Shown here in pieces: positions 8,586-15,354 of a stretch of 64,000 nucleotides of DNA. A program made the position numbers and the translations under genes. Source of the stretch: Streptomyces sp. NBC_01478 (lineage in GTDB: Bacteria > Actinomycetota > Actinomycetes > Streptomycetales > Streptomycetaceae); contig NZ_CP109444.1 in assembly GCF_036227225.1 (NCBI RefSeq), forward strand, positions 7,421,501 through 7,485,500. Reading direction: 5' to 3'. The notes below the pieces were generated by a model. The model saw nothing but the letters and a program-made list of their open reading frames with translations. It made no database searches and was not told the origin of the DNA. How positions within the stretch are numbered: the first letter of the stretch is position 1; the number at the start of each line of letters is the position of its first letter.

Positions 8586-10867
8586 CGGTCACCGGCACGC
8601 CGAGGACGGGCGTGACCCTGCGCCTGCTCGACAAGGCCGACAAGGAAATCGTCAGACTGGACCGCGCGGTTCTCGGGGCGTTCTACAAGTTCCAGCACGA
8701 CTTCCGCCGCAACCCCGACGCAGGCGGGTTCCAGCTCAAGCAGCTGGAAGGCCACGACCGGCTCTGGTCGGCGCGCGTCAACCGGGAGTGGCGGGCCCTG
8801 ATGATCCGCCTCGGCGGCGACGACTGGCTGCTCGTCTCGGTCAAGCACCGCAGCCACGTCCACCAGAATCTGAGCCGGTTCAACTACGGCATCAACCACA
8901 TCACCGGCGCCATCGAGTACGTCGACCTCCAGGTCGTCGAGGAGGGCGCGCTCCGCCGTGAACTCACGCCGGAGCATGCGGACGTGCTGGGGCTTCAGGG
9001 CATGCCGGAGTCGGCGAAGACACCGGAGCCGGCGGAGAAACCCCTCTTCGCCGCGTACACCGACGAGCAGCTCGCGGACCTCGGCGTCGCCGGGCCGCTC
9101 ATCCCGCTCGTCCGGAAGCTCACCACGGACGACGAACTGCTCGGTCTCGCCGAGTACGCCCCCCGCCACACCGGGGAAGTCCTCCTCCGGCTGCGCGACG
9201 GCGTCCCGTACCAGGAGGTCATGGAACAGGTCACCGCGCCCGTCGCCGTGACCGAGCCGGAGAAGAACCTGGACACCGACGACTGGCAGGCGGCGCTCGA
9301 CCGCTCGCAGACCGTGGTGATCACCGACGACGAATCACTGCAGAGCATCCTGGAGGAGGGCGATTTCGGACGCTGGAAGGTCTTCCTGCACCCCACCCAG
9401 GAGAAGCTGGTCCACCGGCACTACTCCGGCCCCGCGCGGGTCGGCGGCGGCCCGGGGACGGGCAAGACGATCGTCGCCCTCCACCGCGTGTGCCATCTGG
9501 TGCGACAGCTCCCGCCCGGCCGCACCCGGCCCGTCCTGCTCACCACGTTCAACCGGAACCTCGCCGTGGACCTGCGGTCCCGGTTGCTTTCCCTCGGCGG
9601 CCCCGAGGTGCTGGCCCGCGTCGACATCACCCATGTCGACCAGCTCGCCACCCGCATCGTCAGCGAGGCCGACCCGGGCAACGCGAAGCGGCGGATCGAC
9701 GACACGGCCGCGCTGCGCGAGTGGCGGGCGCTGCTGGTGGAAGCCGGGGAGTCCCGCTGGAGTGCCGAGTTCCTCAGTGACGAGTGGAACCAGGTGATCC
9801 TCGGCCAGGCGGTGGCGTCCAGGAGCGAGTACTTCACCGTCCGGCGGGCCGGGCGAGGCCGCAGTGTCACCCGTGCCGAACGCGCCGGCATCTGGCAGCT
9901 CGCCGAACGCTTCACCCAACGTCTGGAGACCAAGGGACTGGAGACACACCGCCAGGTCGCGGAGCGGGCCGCACGGCTGGAGACCGCCCGCCGGGCCAGG
10001 ATCGACCGGCTGTCGGAGGAACGCGAGGAGCGCGGCGGTCTTGAGAACCGCCACGTCGAGGCCGGCTCCGGTGCCCGGTTGAAGCACCGCTACCGGCACA
10101 TCGTGGTCGACGAGGCCCAGGACCTCAGCCCCGCCCACTGGAAGATGCTGCGCGCCATGGCGCCCGCCGGGCCCGACGACATCTTCCTGGTCGGCGACAC
10201 CCACCAGCGGATCTACGACAACCAAGTCACCCTCGGCAGCCTGGGTGTCCACATCCGCGGCCGTTCCTCCCGACTGACCCTCAGCTACCGCACGACCCGG
10301 GAGATCCTCCGGGACGCCGTCCGGGTTTTGGACGACATCGACTACGACGACCTCGACGGTGACGTCGACACACTCGCCGGATACCGTTCGGTCCTCCACG
10401 GCCGGGCCCCTTCGCTGCGCGGCGCCCGGAGCTGGGACGAGGAGATGGACCTCGTCGTGGATCAACTGCGGGCCTGGCACGACGTCCCCCGCGAGGCCAC
10501 GGCCATCTGCGTCCCGACCAATGACATGGTCACCCAGCTCGCCGACCGCCTCGCCCGCCGCGGCATCACGGCGACGGAGATCACCCCGGACGGGCCGCGC
10601 GGCGACCAGGGCGTCCATATCGGCACCATGTACCGCTTCAAGGGCCTGGAGTACCGCTGCCTGATCATCGCCGGGGTGGCCGAAGGGCTTGTTCCCCGCG
10701 CCTCCGTGGACGCGTGGGAATACACGGATCCGAGCCGCCATCAACGGGAGCTTCATCGGGCACGCTCGCTGCTCTTCGTCGCGGCGACCCGCGCCCGTGA
10801 TGCGCTCGCCATCACCTGGCACGGTGAACCGAGCCGTTTCCTTTCACCACTGCTTCCGACCGAGTGA
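8582..10867 (+). CDS. RelE-like domain fused to a UvrD/Rep-type SF1 helicase
   Basis: 761 aa; the ATG overlaps the previous stop by 4 bp. Residues 1-100 look like a RelE/ParE-type fold: a short lead strand, helices over KFQHDFRRNPDAGGFQLKQL, then strands with WSARVNREWRALM and WLLVSVKHR. From about residue 285 a superfamily 1 helicase follows: GGPGTGKT at 289-296, LLTTFNRNL, VVDEAQD with D510/E511, GDTHQRIYD, LSYRTTREI, FKGLEY near 686 and VAATRARDAL near 731. The helicase assignment is firm. The RelE resemblance rests on reading the pattern and could instead be a non-toxic RelE-fold adaptor, as known in some UvrD-like proteins. It is the last gene of the operon; nothing with a good coding pattern follows for about 430 bp. 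Confidence 0.88.
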   Translation: MTVTGTPRTGVTLRLLDKADKEIVRLDRAVLGAFYKFQHDFRRNPDAGGFQLKQLEGHDRLWSARVNREWRALMIRLGGDDWLLVSVKHRSHVHQNLSRFNYGINHITGAIEYVDLQVVEEGALRRELTPEHADVLGLQGMPESAKTPEPAEKPLFAAYTDEQLADLGVAGPLIPLVRKLTTDDELLGLAEYAPRHTGEVLLRLRDGVPYQEVMEQVTAPVAVTEPEKNLDTDDWQAALDRSQTVVITDDESLQSILEEGDFGRWKVFLHPTQEKLVHRHYSGPARVGGGPGTGKTIVALHRVCHLVRQLPPGRTRPVLLTTFNRNLAVDLRSRLLSLGGPEVLARVDITHVDQLATRIVSEADPGNAKRRIDDTAALREWRALLVEAGESRWSAEFLSDEWNQVILGQAVASRSEYFTVRRAGRGRSVTRAERAGIWQLAERFTQRLETKGLETHRQVAERAARLETARRARIDRLSEEREERGGLENRHVEAGSGARLKHRYRHIVVDEAQDLSPAHWKMLRAMAPAGPDDIFLVGDTHQRIYDNQVTLGSLGVHIRGRSSRLTLSYRTTREILRDAVRVLDDIDYDDLDGDVDTLAGYRSVLHGRAPSLRGARSWDEEMDLVVDQLRAWHDVPREATAICVPTNDMVTQLADRLARRGITATEITPDGPRGDQGVHIGTMYRFKGLEYRCLIIAGVAEGLVPRASVDAWEYTDPSRHQRELHRARSLLFVAATRARDALAITWHGEPSRFLSPLLPTE

Positions 10868-11303
10868 AAGGGATCCCTTTCCCCGACGGTGGCCGACCGT
10901 GAGCACGGCTGCACCGCCCGGCGCGGATCGGGGCCGATGGCCTTGCAGTCATCAAAGGTAGGACGACACGCTGTCTTTGGCTCACGAGCCGGATGTGGCC
11001 TGCAACGAAGTTCCACGGACTTCGTACACGTGCGGGCGTTGCCGGGTAGCGTTGGTGACCTTGGGTCTTCTTGTACTTTGTCGCGAATCCCGTGCTGGGA
11101 TAGTGCTGGGATGACTCTGCATTTCCGCAGGTCAAACGGGTTGCGGTGGAGTTCCGGTTCAACGTCTGAGCGGATGAAATAACACCACGTCGCTGACGTG
11201 GCACATATGCAGGTCAGAAGGGGTCGGACTCGGTCGAGTCCGATCCCTTCGTCGTCACCGTGCTGGATGGGTGCTGGATACTCTGACGTGGGGTCAGCGG
11301 CAA
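10868..11303. other. Gene-free junction with hairpins and repeated GTGCTGG motifs
   Basis: No convincing gene lies here and GC is visibly lower. Three perfect hairpins are present: CGAAGT/ACTTCG (11006-11024), CCACGTC/GACGTGG (11185-11201) and TCGGACTC/GAGTCCGA (11224-11243, extendable to about 11 bp). A paired motif GTGCTGG-GTGCTGG-ACTCTG occurs twice, at 11092-11118 and at 11261-11285. GCAGGTCA also occurs twice (about 11130 and 11209). Such clustered direct and inverted repeats are typical of integrase arm sites or element ends. No integrase or tRNA gene is present, so an attachment-site remnant is only a suggestion. Confidence 0.5.
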
Positions 11304-11567
11304 TCAGGGTTCGTAAACAGTGGACCGGTGTCCCACGTGAACGACCCAGACCACCAACTCTCCGTTGTCGATCGTGTAGACGACGCGATGGTCACCGACG
11401 CGCAGACGGCGTCGGTCGGGCTGGGACACGAGTGCGGTGGTGTTGAAGCCGAGGGGGTCGGTCTCCAGCTCGGTCAGCTTGGCCAGGATGCGCAGCGCCA
11501 TGGCGCGAGGGATCTTCCGGAGTTCGGCCTGCGCCTCGGGGCGGAAGACGGTTCGGTGCTCACTCAC
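11304..11567 (-). CDS. RelE/ParE-family toxin
   Basis: 87 aa with the typical RelE layout: a short strand (RTVFRPEAQAEL), helices, the P-L-G-F turn around LETDPLGFNT, and the strands RRLRVGDHRVVYTID and VVWVVHVGHRSTVY. RelE toxins cleave mRNA on the ribosome, and the cognate antitoxin neutralises them (family knowledge). The ATG overlaps the end of the upstream antitoxin gene by 8 bp, the usual antitoxin-first order. The conserved basic R-R-L-R-V-G and G-H-R segments argue for an active toxin. It sits next to the putative defence operon and may stabilise the locus. Confidence 0.9.
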   Translation of the reverse strand: MSEHRTVFRPEAQAELRKIPRAMALRILAKLTELETDPLGFNTTALVSQPDRRRLRVGDHRVVYTIDNGELVVWVVHVGHRSTVYEP

Positions 11568-11829
11568 CGCGCGCCAGCGTCTCCCTCATGATGTCCTCGA
11601 TCGGGATGCCGGGAGCAGGGTTGGCCATGCGCTCGTCGATGATCCGGTTGATCTCGCGCTCTTCCCACTCCTGGTACTTGCGCAGTACCTCGATGGAGAC
11701 CACGGCGGCGACTTCCTTGCCCCGGCGCGTGATCACCGTGGGTACGTCGTCGCGATCCGCGCGCTCCACGACCTCGGCCAGATGTGCGCGCACGTCGCGG
11801 ATGGACTCTATGGGCAGCGGCTGCGTCAT
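11560..11829 (-). CDS. Phd/YefM-type antitoxin
   Basis: 89 aa from the ATG at 11829. The N-terminal half (PIESIRDVRAHLAEVVERA, then VITRRGKEVAAVVS) is the Phd/YefM DNA-binding fold. The C-terminal half, rich in charged residues and ending IEDIMRETLARGE, should wrap the toxin. A longer frame reaches 11889, but its extra residues have poor composition and lie over the probable promoter, so the shorter start is preferred. It probably represses its own operon through the palindrome just upstream. Confidence 0.88.
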   Translation of the reverse strand: MTQPLPIESIRDVRAHLAEVVERADRDDVPTVITRRGKEVAAVVSIEVLRKYQEWEEREINRIIDERMANPAPGIPIEDIMRETLARGE

Positions 11830-11854
11830 GCGCTCAAGCGTACCGAGTGTCCCA

Positions 11855-11864
11855 TGTGTACACA
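11855..11864 (-). promoter_or_regulatory. Palindromic operator candidate of the toxin-antitoxin operon
   Basis: TGTGTACACA is a perfect 10-bp palindrome 26 bp upstream of the antitoxin ATG. Phd/YefM antitoxins bind palindromes of the form TGTACA to repress themselves (family knowledge), so this is a good operator candidate. Confidence 0.6.
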
Positions 11865-11943
11865 ACGGCTGGAATCCGTGGTGCTTCATCGCTCGTCAGG
11901 CGGGGTCCGGCTCCTCGGAGTCGGCCCCCGTCCCGGAAGGCCC

Positions 11944-12282
11944 TCAGCCCGGTGAGCCCCTGAAGCCCCGTCCTTCGAACCAGACGACGGCTTCCGCCGC
12001 GATTGTCGGGATCAGCAGTACCGCACAACACACCAAGCCGAACAGCCCGGCCTCGAGCCAGTACACCGGATGCCAGTCCATGCACGCGAGCGGCGGTGAG
12101 CAGCCGGTGCCTACCGGGGTGGCCGGTGACCCCTTCTCGGCGTCCCCGGTGGCGACGCAGAGTACGGAGACGACGGCCGAGGCGGACAGCAGGGTCCAGC
12201 GGATCCAGTGGGGGCCCCACCACGACGCGATCCATCCGGCGATGGTCACCGCCGGCAGGATCCACACGTAGCCACTGATCAT
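11944..12282 (-). CDS. Small membrane protein of unknown function
   Basis: 112 aa with three likely membrane helices: VWILPAVTIAGWIASWW at the start, WTLLSASAVVSVLCVATG, and a third near the C-terminus (AGLFGLVCCAVLLIPTIAAE). The loop between helices two and three carries cysteines (GCSPPLACMDWH) and may lie outside the cell. I recognise no family. The neighbours are a toxin-antitoxin pair and a short-chain reductase, neither of which suggests a role. Coding strand chosen because this frame has clear membrane periodicity while opposite frames are low-complexity Arg/Ser/Pro. Confidence 0.6.
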   Translation of the reverse strand: MISGYVWILPAVTIAGWIASWWGPHWIRWTLLSASAVVSVLCVATGDAEKGSPATPVGTGCSPPLACMDWHPVYWLEAGLFGLVCCAVLLIPTIAAEAVVWFEGRGFRGSPG

Positions 12283-12343
12283 CCGCGCCCGTCCCCGACC
12301 ACTTCTCCGAAGCCGAGCCGCTCCGGAACCGCTCAGCAGCCTT

Positions 12344-13099
12344 TCAAAAACCGTGTCGAGCCCCGCCGTCCACCGACACCATCACCCCGGTCACGTACGA
12401 CGCCGCCGGAGACAGCATGAACGCGCCCGTGCGGCCGAACTCCTCCGGGGTCCCGTAACGGCCGAGCGGGATCGCCGATTCGTTGGCGGCCCGGCTGGCG
12501 TCGGGGTCGGCGGACAGGGCGTCCAGTTCGCGCATGCGGTCGGTGGCGATGCGGCCCGGGAGGAGGCCTACGACGCGGATTCCGCGGGGGCCCACTTCGT
12601 CCGCGAGGGATTTCGCGAAGCCTGCCAGGCCGGGGCGCAGGCCGTTGGAGATGGCCATGCCGGGGGCCGGTTCGTGGGTCGTGCCGGAGAGGACGAAGCC
12701 GATGGTGCCGCCGGGCTCCAGTTCGGCCGCGGCCGCTCGGGCCAGTCGTACCGCCCCCAGGAACACCGATTCGAACGCCGCCTGCCACTGTGCGTCGGTG
12801 GTGGCCGCCGTGTCGCCCGCGGGCGGGCCGCCGACGCTGACGAGGATGCCGTCGAAGGCGCCGAACAACTCCCTTGCGGTGGCGATCAGTTGGTGTGGCG
12901 CCTGGGGGTTCGAATTGTCTACGGCCACTCCCGCCGCGTTCGGGCCCAGCCCGGCCGCGGCCTCGGCGGCGCGCTTCTCGTCGCGGCCGGTGATGACCAC
13001 CTTGGCGCCGTCGGCGACCAGTTCGCGGGCGACGGCGTGGCCCAGCCCGCGGGTGGCGCCGGTGAGGACGTACACCCTGTTCTTCAGTCCGAGGTCCAT
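12344..13099 (-). CDS. SDR-family oxidoreductase with an atypical active site
   Basis: 251 aa. The NAD(P)-binding motif TGATRGLG is at residues 13-20, and the C-terminus carries YVTGVMVSVDGGARHGF as in 3-oxoacyl-reductase-like SDRs. Where a classical SDR has S...YxxxK, this protein reads AISNGLRPGLAGFAKSLADE: the Tyr is replaced and the Lys shifted. That matches the BKR-like SDR subgroup that lacks a perfect catalytic tetrad (family knowledge), so activity may be altered or lost. The ribosome-binding region consists of four tandem AGGGAA hexamers. The gene points the same way as the FAD monooxygenase upstream, with a 40-bp gap, so both may be transcribed together. Confidence 0.85.
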   Translation of the reverse strand: MDLGLKNRVYVLTGATRGLGHAVARELVADGAKVVITGRDEKRAAEAAAGLGPNAAGVAVDNSNPQAPHQLIATARELFGAFDGILVSVGGPPAGDTAATTDAQWQAAFESVFLGAVRLARAAAAELEPGGTIGFVLSGTTHEPAPGMAISNGLRPGLAGFAKSLADEVGPRGIRVVGLLPGRIATDRMRELDALSADPDASRAANESAIPLGRYGTPEEFGRTGAFMLSPAASYVTGVMVSVDGGARHGF

Positions 13100-13107
13100 G
13101 AGTCCGA

Positions 13108-13131
13108 TTCCCTTTCCCTTTCCCTTTCCCT
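13108..13131 (-). repeat. Four perfect tandem hexamers forming the ribosome-binding region
   Basis: TTCCCT is repeated four times on the plus strand (AGGGAA on the coding strand), ending 8 nt before the SDR start codon. AGGGA is Shine-Dalgarno-like, so copy number could set initiation strength. Short tandem repeats are prone to slippage. Confidence 0.7.
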
Positions 13132-13139
13132 ATCTCGCT

Positions 13140-14678
13140 CTAGCGGCCAAGGGCCGTGGTGACGACGGCGTCCACCCTCGCCCCCAGCTTGGTGTCGTCC
13201 TCCTCCGTCCAGGCCCGGGTGACGTGTCCGTCCGGGCGGATCAGGGCGGCGCGTACGTCCGCCCAGGCGGGCCGGGTCCGGTCGGGCGCACCGGTGTGCA
13301 CGGTGATCCGCCGCTGAGCGCGGTCGGCGAGCGCGCCGTCCTCCGTGAGGTCGAGCAGGACGTACGAGTCCGCCCGCAGCGCGCCGAACAGCGTGCCGTC
13401 CGTGCTGGTCAGGGGGAGATCGGGGGCGCGGGTGCCGGTCACCGGGTGGGCCGTGGGGTCGGTGCTCGGGTAGGCGACGTCGAGCGCGGTCAGGCGGCCG
13501 GCCAGTACGTCGCTGAACTCCCGTGACGCGGGGACCATCCGGCTCAGCAGGTCCCGCAGGGCGAGCCCCTCGGGCGAGAAGGCGTGGAACAGGTAGGTCT
13601 GCGCGCGGCTGTGCTCCATCAACTGCTCGCCGACCGGGTAGCGGTCGGTGTGGTAGCTGTCCAGCAGCCCGTCCGGGGCCCAGCCGTCGATCGTCGCGGC
13701 CAGCTTCCAGCCGAGGTTGAAGGCGTCCTGGAAACCGACGTTCATGCCGACACCGCCGGTGGGGAAGTGCTGGTGGGCGGCGTCGCCCGCGAGGACGACG
13801 CGGCCACGCCGGTAGTGGGTGGCGAGCCGGGTGGCGTTGCCGTAGCGGGAGAGCCAGGACGGGTCGCGCATGCCGAAGTCGTCGCCGGCGATGTCGACGA
13901 CCTTCTCCCGCAGTTCGTCCAGCGTGAAGTCGCCGGGCCACTCGGTGGTCACGCTGTCGGGGCTGGTGCCCGCGATCCGCCACCGGTTGTCGGGCAGCGG
14001 CACGACCATCAGCCCGCCGCGCTCGTTGAAGCGGTTGAAACCGGGCGCCGGCGGATTGTCGAAGAGGACGTCACCGAGCCAGCCGAGACAGGTCGAGGAC
14101 GTGCCGGGGAACTCGATCCCGGCGACCTCGCGCACGGTGCTCCTGGTCCCGTCGCAGCCCGCGATGTACTCCGCCTCGATCTCGTACGGCCCCTCGGGCC
14201 CCTCCACCCGCACGGTCACCGAGTCCGCGTGCTCGGTGAAGCCGGCGACGCGGTGCCCGCGCCGGACGGTGGCGCCGAGCCCGCGGGCGTACTCCTCGAA
14301 GAGCGCCTCGGTGCGGGCCTGCGGGATGAAGAGGGTGTACGGGAACGGGGTGTCCAGGACGGAGAAGTCGAGCCGGTTGGACAGGTTGGCGAAGTGGCCC
14401 GTGGAGATCTTCAGGCTCTCGTCGAGGAAACGCTGGTGGATGCCCCGGGAGGCCAGCACCTCGACGCCGCGCGGGTGCACGGTGAGCGCCTTGGAGCGGT
14501 CGTCGATCTCGGTGCGGGTCTCCAGGACGGTGACGGAGATGTCGTTCAGCCGGAGTTCGGCGGCGAGCCAGAGGCCGACGGGGCCGCCTCCGGAGATGAC
14601 CACCTGCTGCGATTCGATCCGCCGTGCCTGTCGTGCCTGCCCTGTTTCGACCTGTTGCGATGCCATGAGATCACCCAT
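13140..14678 (-). CDS. FAD-dependent aromatic monooxygenase (PheA/TfdB-like)
   Basis: 512 aa. It carries the Rossmann motif GGGPVGLWLAAEL near residue 30, the DG motif AGCDGTRSTVREVAG, and the second FAD motif GRVVLAGDAAHQHFPTGGVG followed by GMNVGFQDAFNLGWKLA. The thioredoxin-like C-terminal third fits the PheA/TfdB/RdmE-type hydroxylases that act on aromatic or polyketide substrates and drugs. The substrate cannot be read from sequence. A second ATG at 14666 (MASQQ) has a better ribosome-binding sequence (GGGTGA) and may be the true start. The gene diverges from a TetR regulator across a clear inverted repeat, so it is probably induced by a ligand of that regulator. Confidence 0.9.
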   Translation of the reverse strand: MGDLMASQQVETGQARQARRIESQQVVISGGGPVGLWLAAELRLNDISVTVLETRTEIDDRSKALTVHPRGVEVLASRGIHQRFLDESLKISTGHFANLSNRLDFSVLDTPFPYTLFIPQARTEALFEEYARGLGATVRRGHRVAGFTEHADSVTVRVEGPEGPYEIEAEYIAGCDGTRSTVREVAGIEFPGTSSTCLGWLGDVLFDNPPAPGFNRFNERGGLMVVPLPDNRWRIAGTSPDSVTTEWPGDFTLDELREKVVDIAGDDFGMRDPSWLSRYGNATRLATHYRRGRVVLAGDAAHQHFPTGGVGMNVGFQDAFNLGWKLAATIDGWAPDGLLDSYHTDRYPVGEQLMEHSRAQTYLFHAFSPEGLALRDLLSRMVPASREFSDVLAGRLTALDVAYPSTDPTAHPVTGTRAPDLPLTSTDGTLFGALRADSYVLLDLTEDGALADRAQRRITVHTGAPDRTRPAWADVRAALIRPDGHVTRAWTEEDDTKLGARVDAVVTTALGR

Positions 14679-14683
14679 TTCTT

Positions 14684-14730
14684 GGTCGCTGACCTAGAGT
14701 CTTCGGGTGAAGTAAACTAGGTCAGTGACC
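14684..14730. promoter_or_regulatory. Inverted-repeat operator between the monooxygenase and tetR genes
   Basis: GGTCGCTGACCTAG (14684-14697) and CTAGGTCAGTGACC (14717-14730) are inverted copies matching at 13 of 14 positions around a 19-bp spacer. The right arm covers the tetR GTG start and the left arm lies 6 bp from the monooxygenase ATG, so a bound repressor would block both genes. Confidence 0.8.
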
Positions 14731-15336
14731 AACAAGCAACAGAGCGACCGACTGGATCCGGCCACGGTGATCCGCGCAGGGCTGGACCTCCTGGACGAGA
14801 AGGGTCTGGACGCGGTGTCCACGCGCGCGGTCGCCGACCGGCTCGGCGTGCGGATCAACACCGTGCAGTGGCATGTGAAGACCAAGGCCCGGATGCTGGA
14901 GCTGATGGCGGACGCCGTACTCGGCGAGATCCCGCTCGCCGGCCTGCCGGAAGTCCCCGCCGAACGGGCCCGCGAACTGGCCCGCCGGTTCCGCCGCGCC
15001 CTGCTGTCCCATCGTGACGGCGCGGCCCTCGTGGTCGGCACGTACGCCGCCGAGCCCATGACGCTGTCCTTCGCGGAGAGCCTGGTCGAGGCGTTGCTGG
15101 CGTGCGGCCTGGGTGATCGCGAGGCCGCGTGGACCTCGTGGGCGGTCGTCTACTTCGCCCTGGGGCTCACCCAGGAGGAACAGGCCGTGGATCACCGCCC
15201 GTTGGGCGACATCCTGGCGCGCGCGATCTCCCCGGCGACGCACCCCGCGCTGCATCGCGTGGCCGGGCATCTCGCGCCCGGATCGTTCGAGGAGCGCTAC
15301 GAGTTCGGGGTGGAGGCGCTGCTCGCCGGGCGGTGA
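14725..15336 (+). CDS. TetR-family repressor of the divergent monooxygenase
   Basis: 203 aa from GTG at 14725. The N-terminal helix-turn-helix reads VSTRAVADRLGVRINTVQWHVKTKARMLELM, the classic TetR arrangement, and the C-terminal part (residues 70-195) resembles the tetracycline-repressor C-terminal ligand domain. Its start lies inside one arm of a 14-bp inverted repeat shared with the divergent monooxygenase gene, so autoregulation and local control are very likely. The mRNA probably begins close to or at the start codon, as no separate ribosome-binding site is seen. The ligand is unknown. Confidence 0.9.
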   Translation: MTNKQQSDRLDPATVIRAGLDLLDEKGLDAVSTRAVADRLGVRINTVQWHVKTKARMLELMADAVLGEIPLAGLPEVPAERARELARRFRRALLSHRDGAALVVGTYAAEPMTLSFAESLVEALLACGLGDREAAWTSWAVVYFALGLTQEEQAVDHRPLGDILARAISPATHPALHRVAGHLAPGSFEERYEFGVEALLAGR

Positions 15337-15354
15337 GGAGCCGGACCGAGGGCT

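Noticed and set aside
10889..11182. Possible 97-aa gene in the junction after the helicase operon
   Set aside because: Composition is Ser/Arg/Gly-rich without hydrophobic core pattern, and it overlaps hairpins and repeats.
11221..11246. TCGGACTC/GAGTCCGA hairpin as a terminator
   Set aside because: It is far from any stop codon, has no T-run and lies among other repeats, so an element-end role is at least as likely.
10868..11303. tRNA gene as integration target near the island edge
   Set aside because: No cloverleaf, TPsiC-like GGTTCGAATCC or CCA-adjacent acceptor pairing could be found on either strand.
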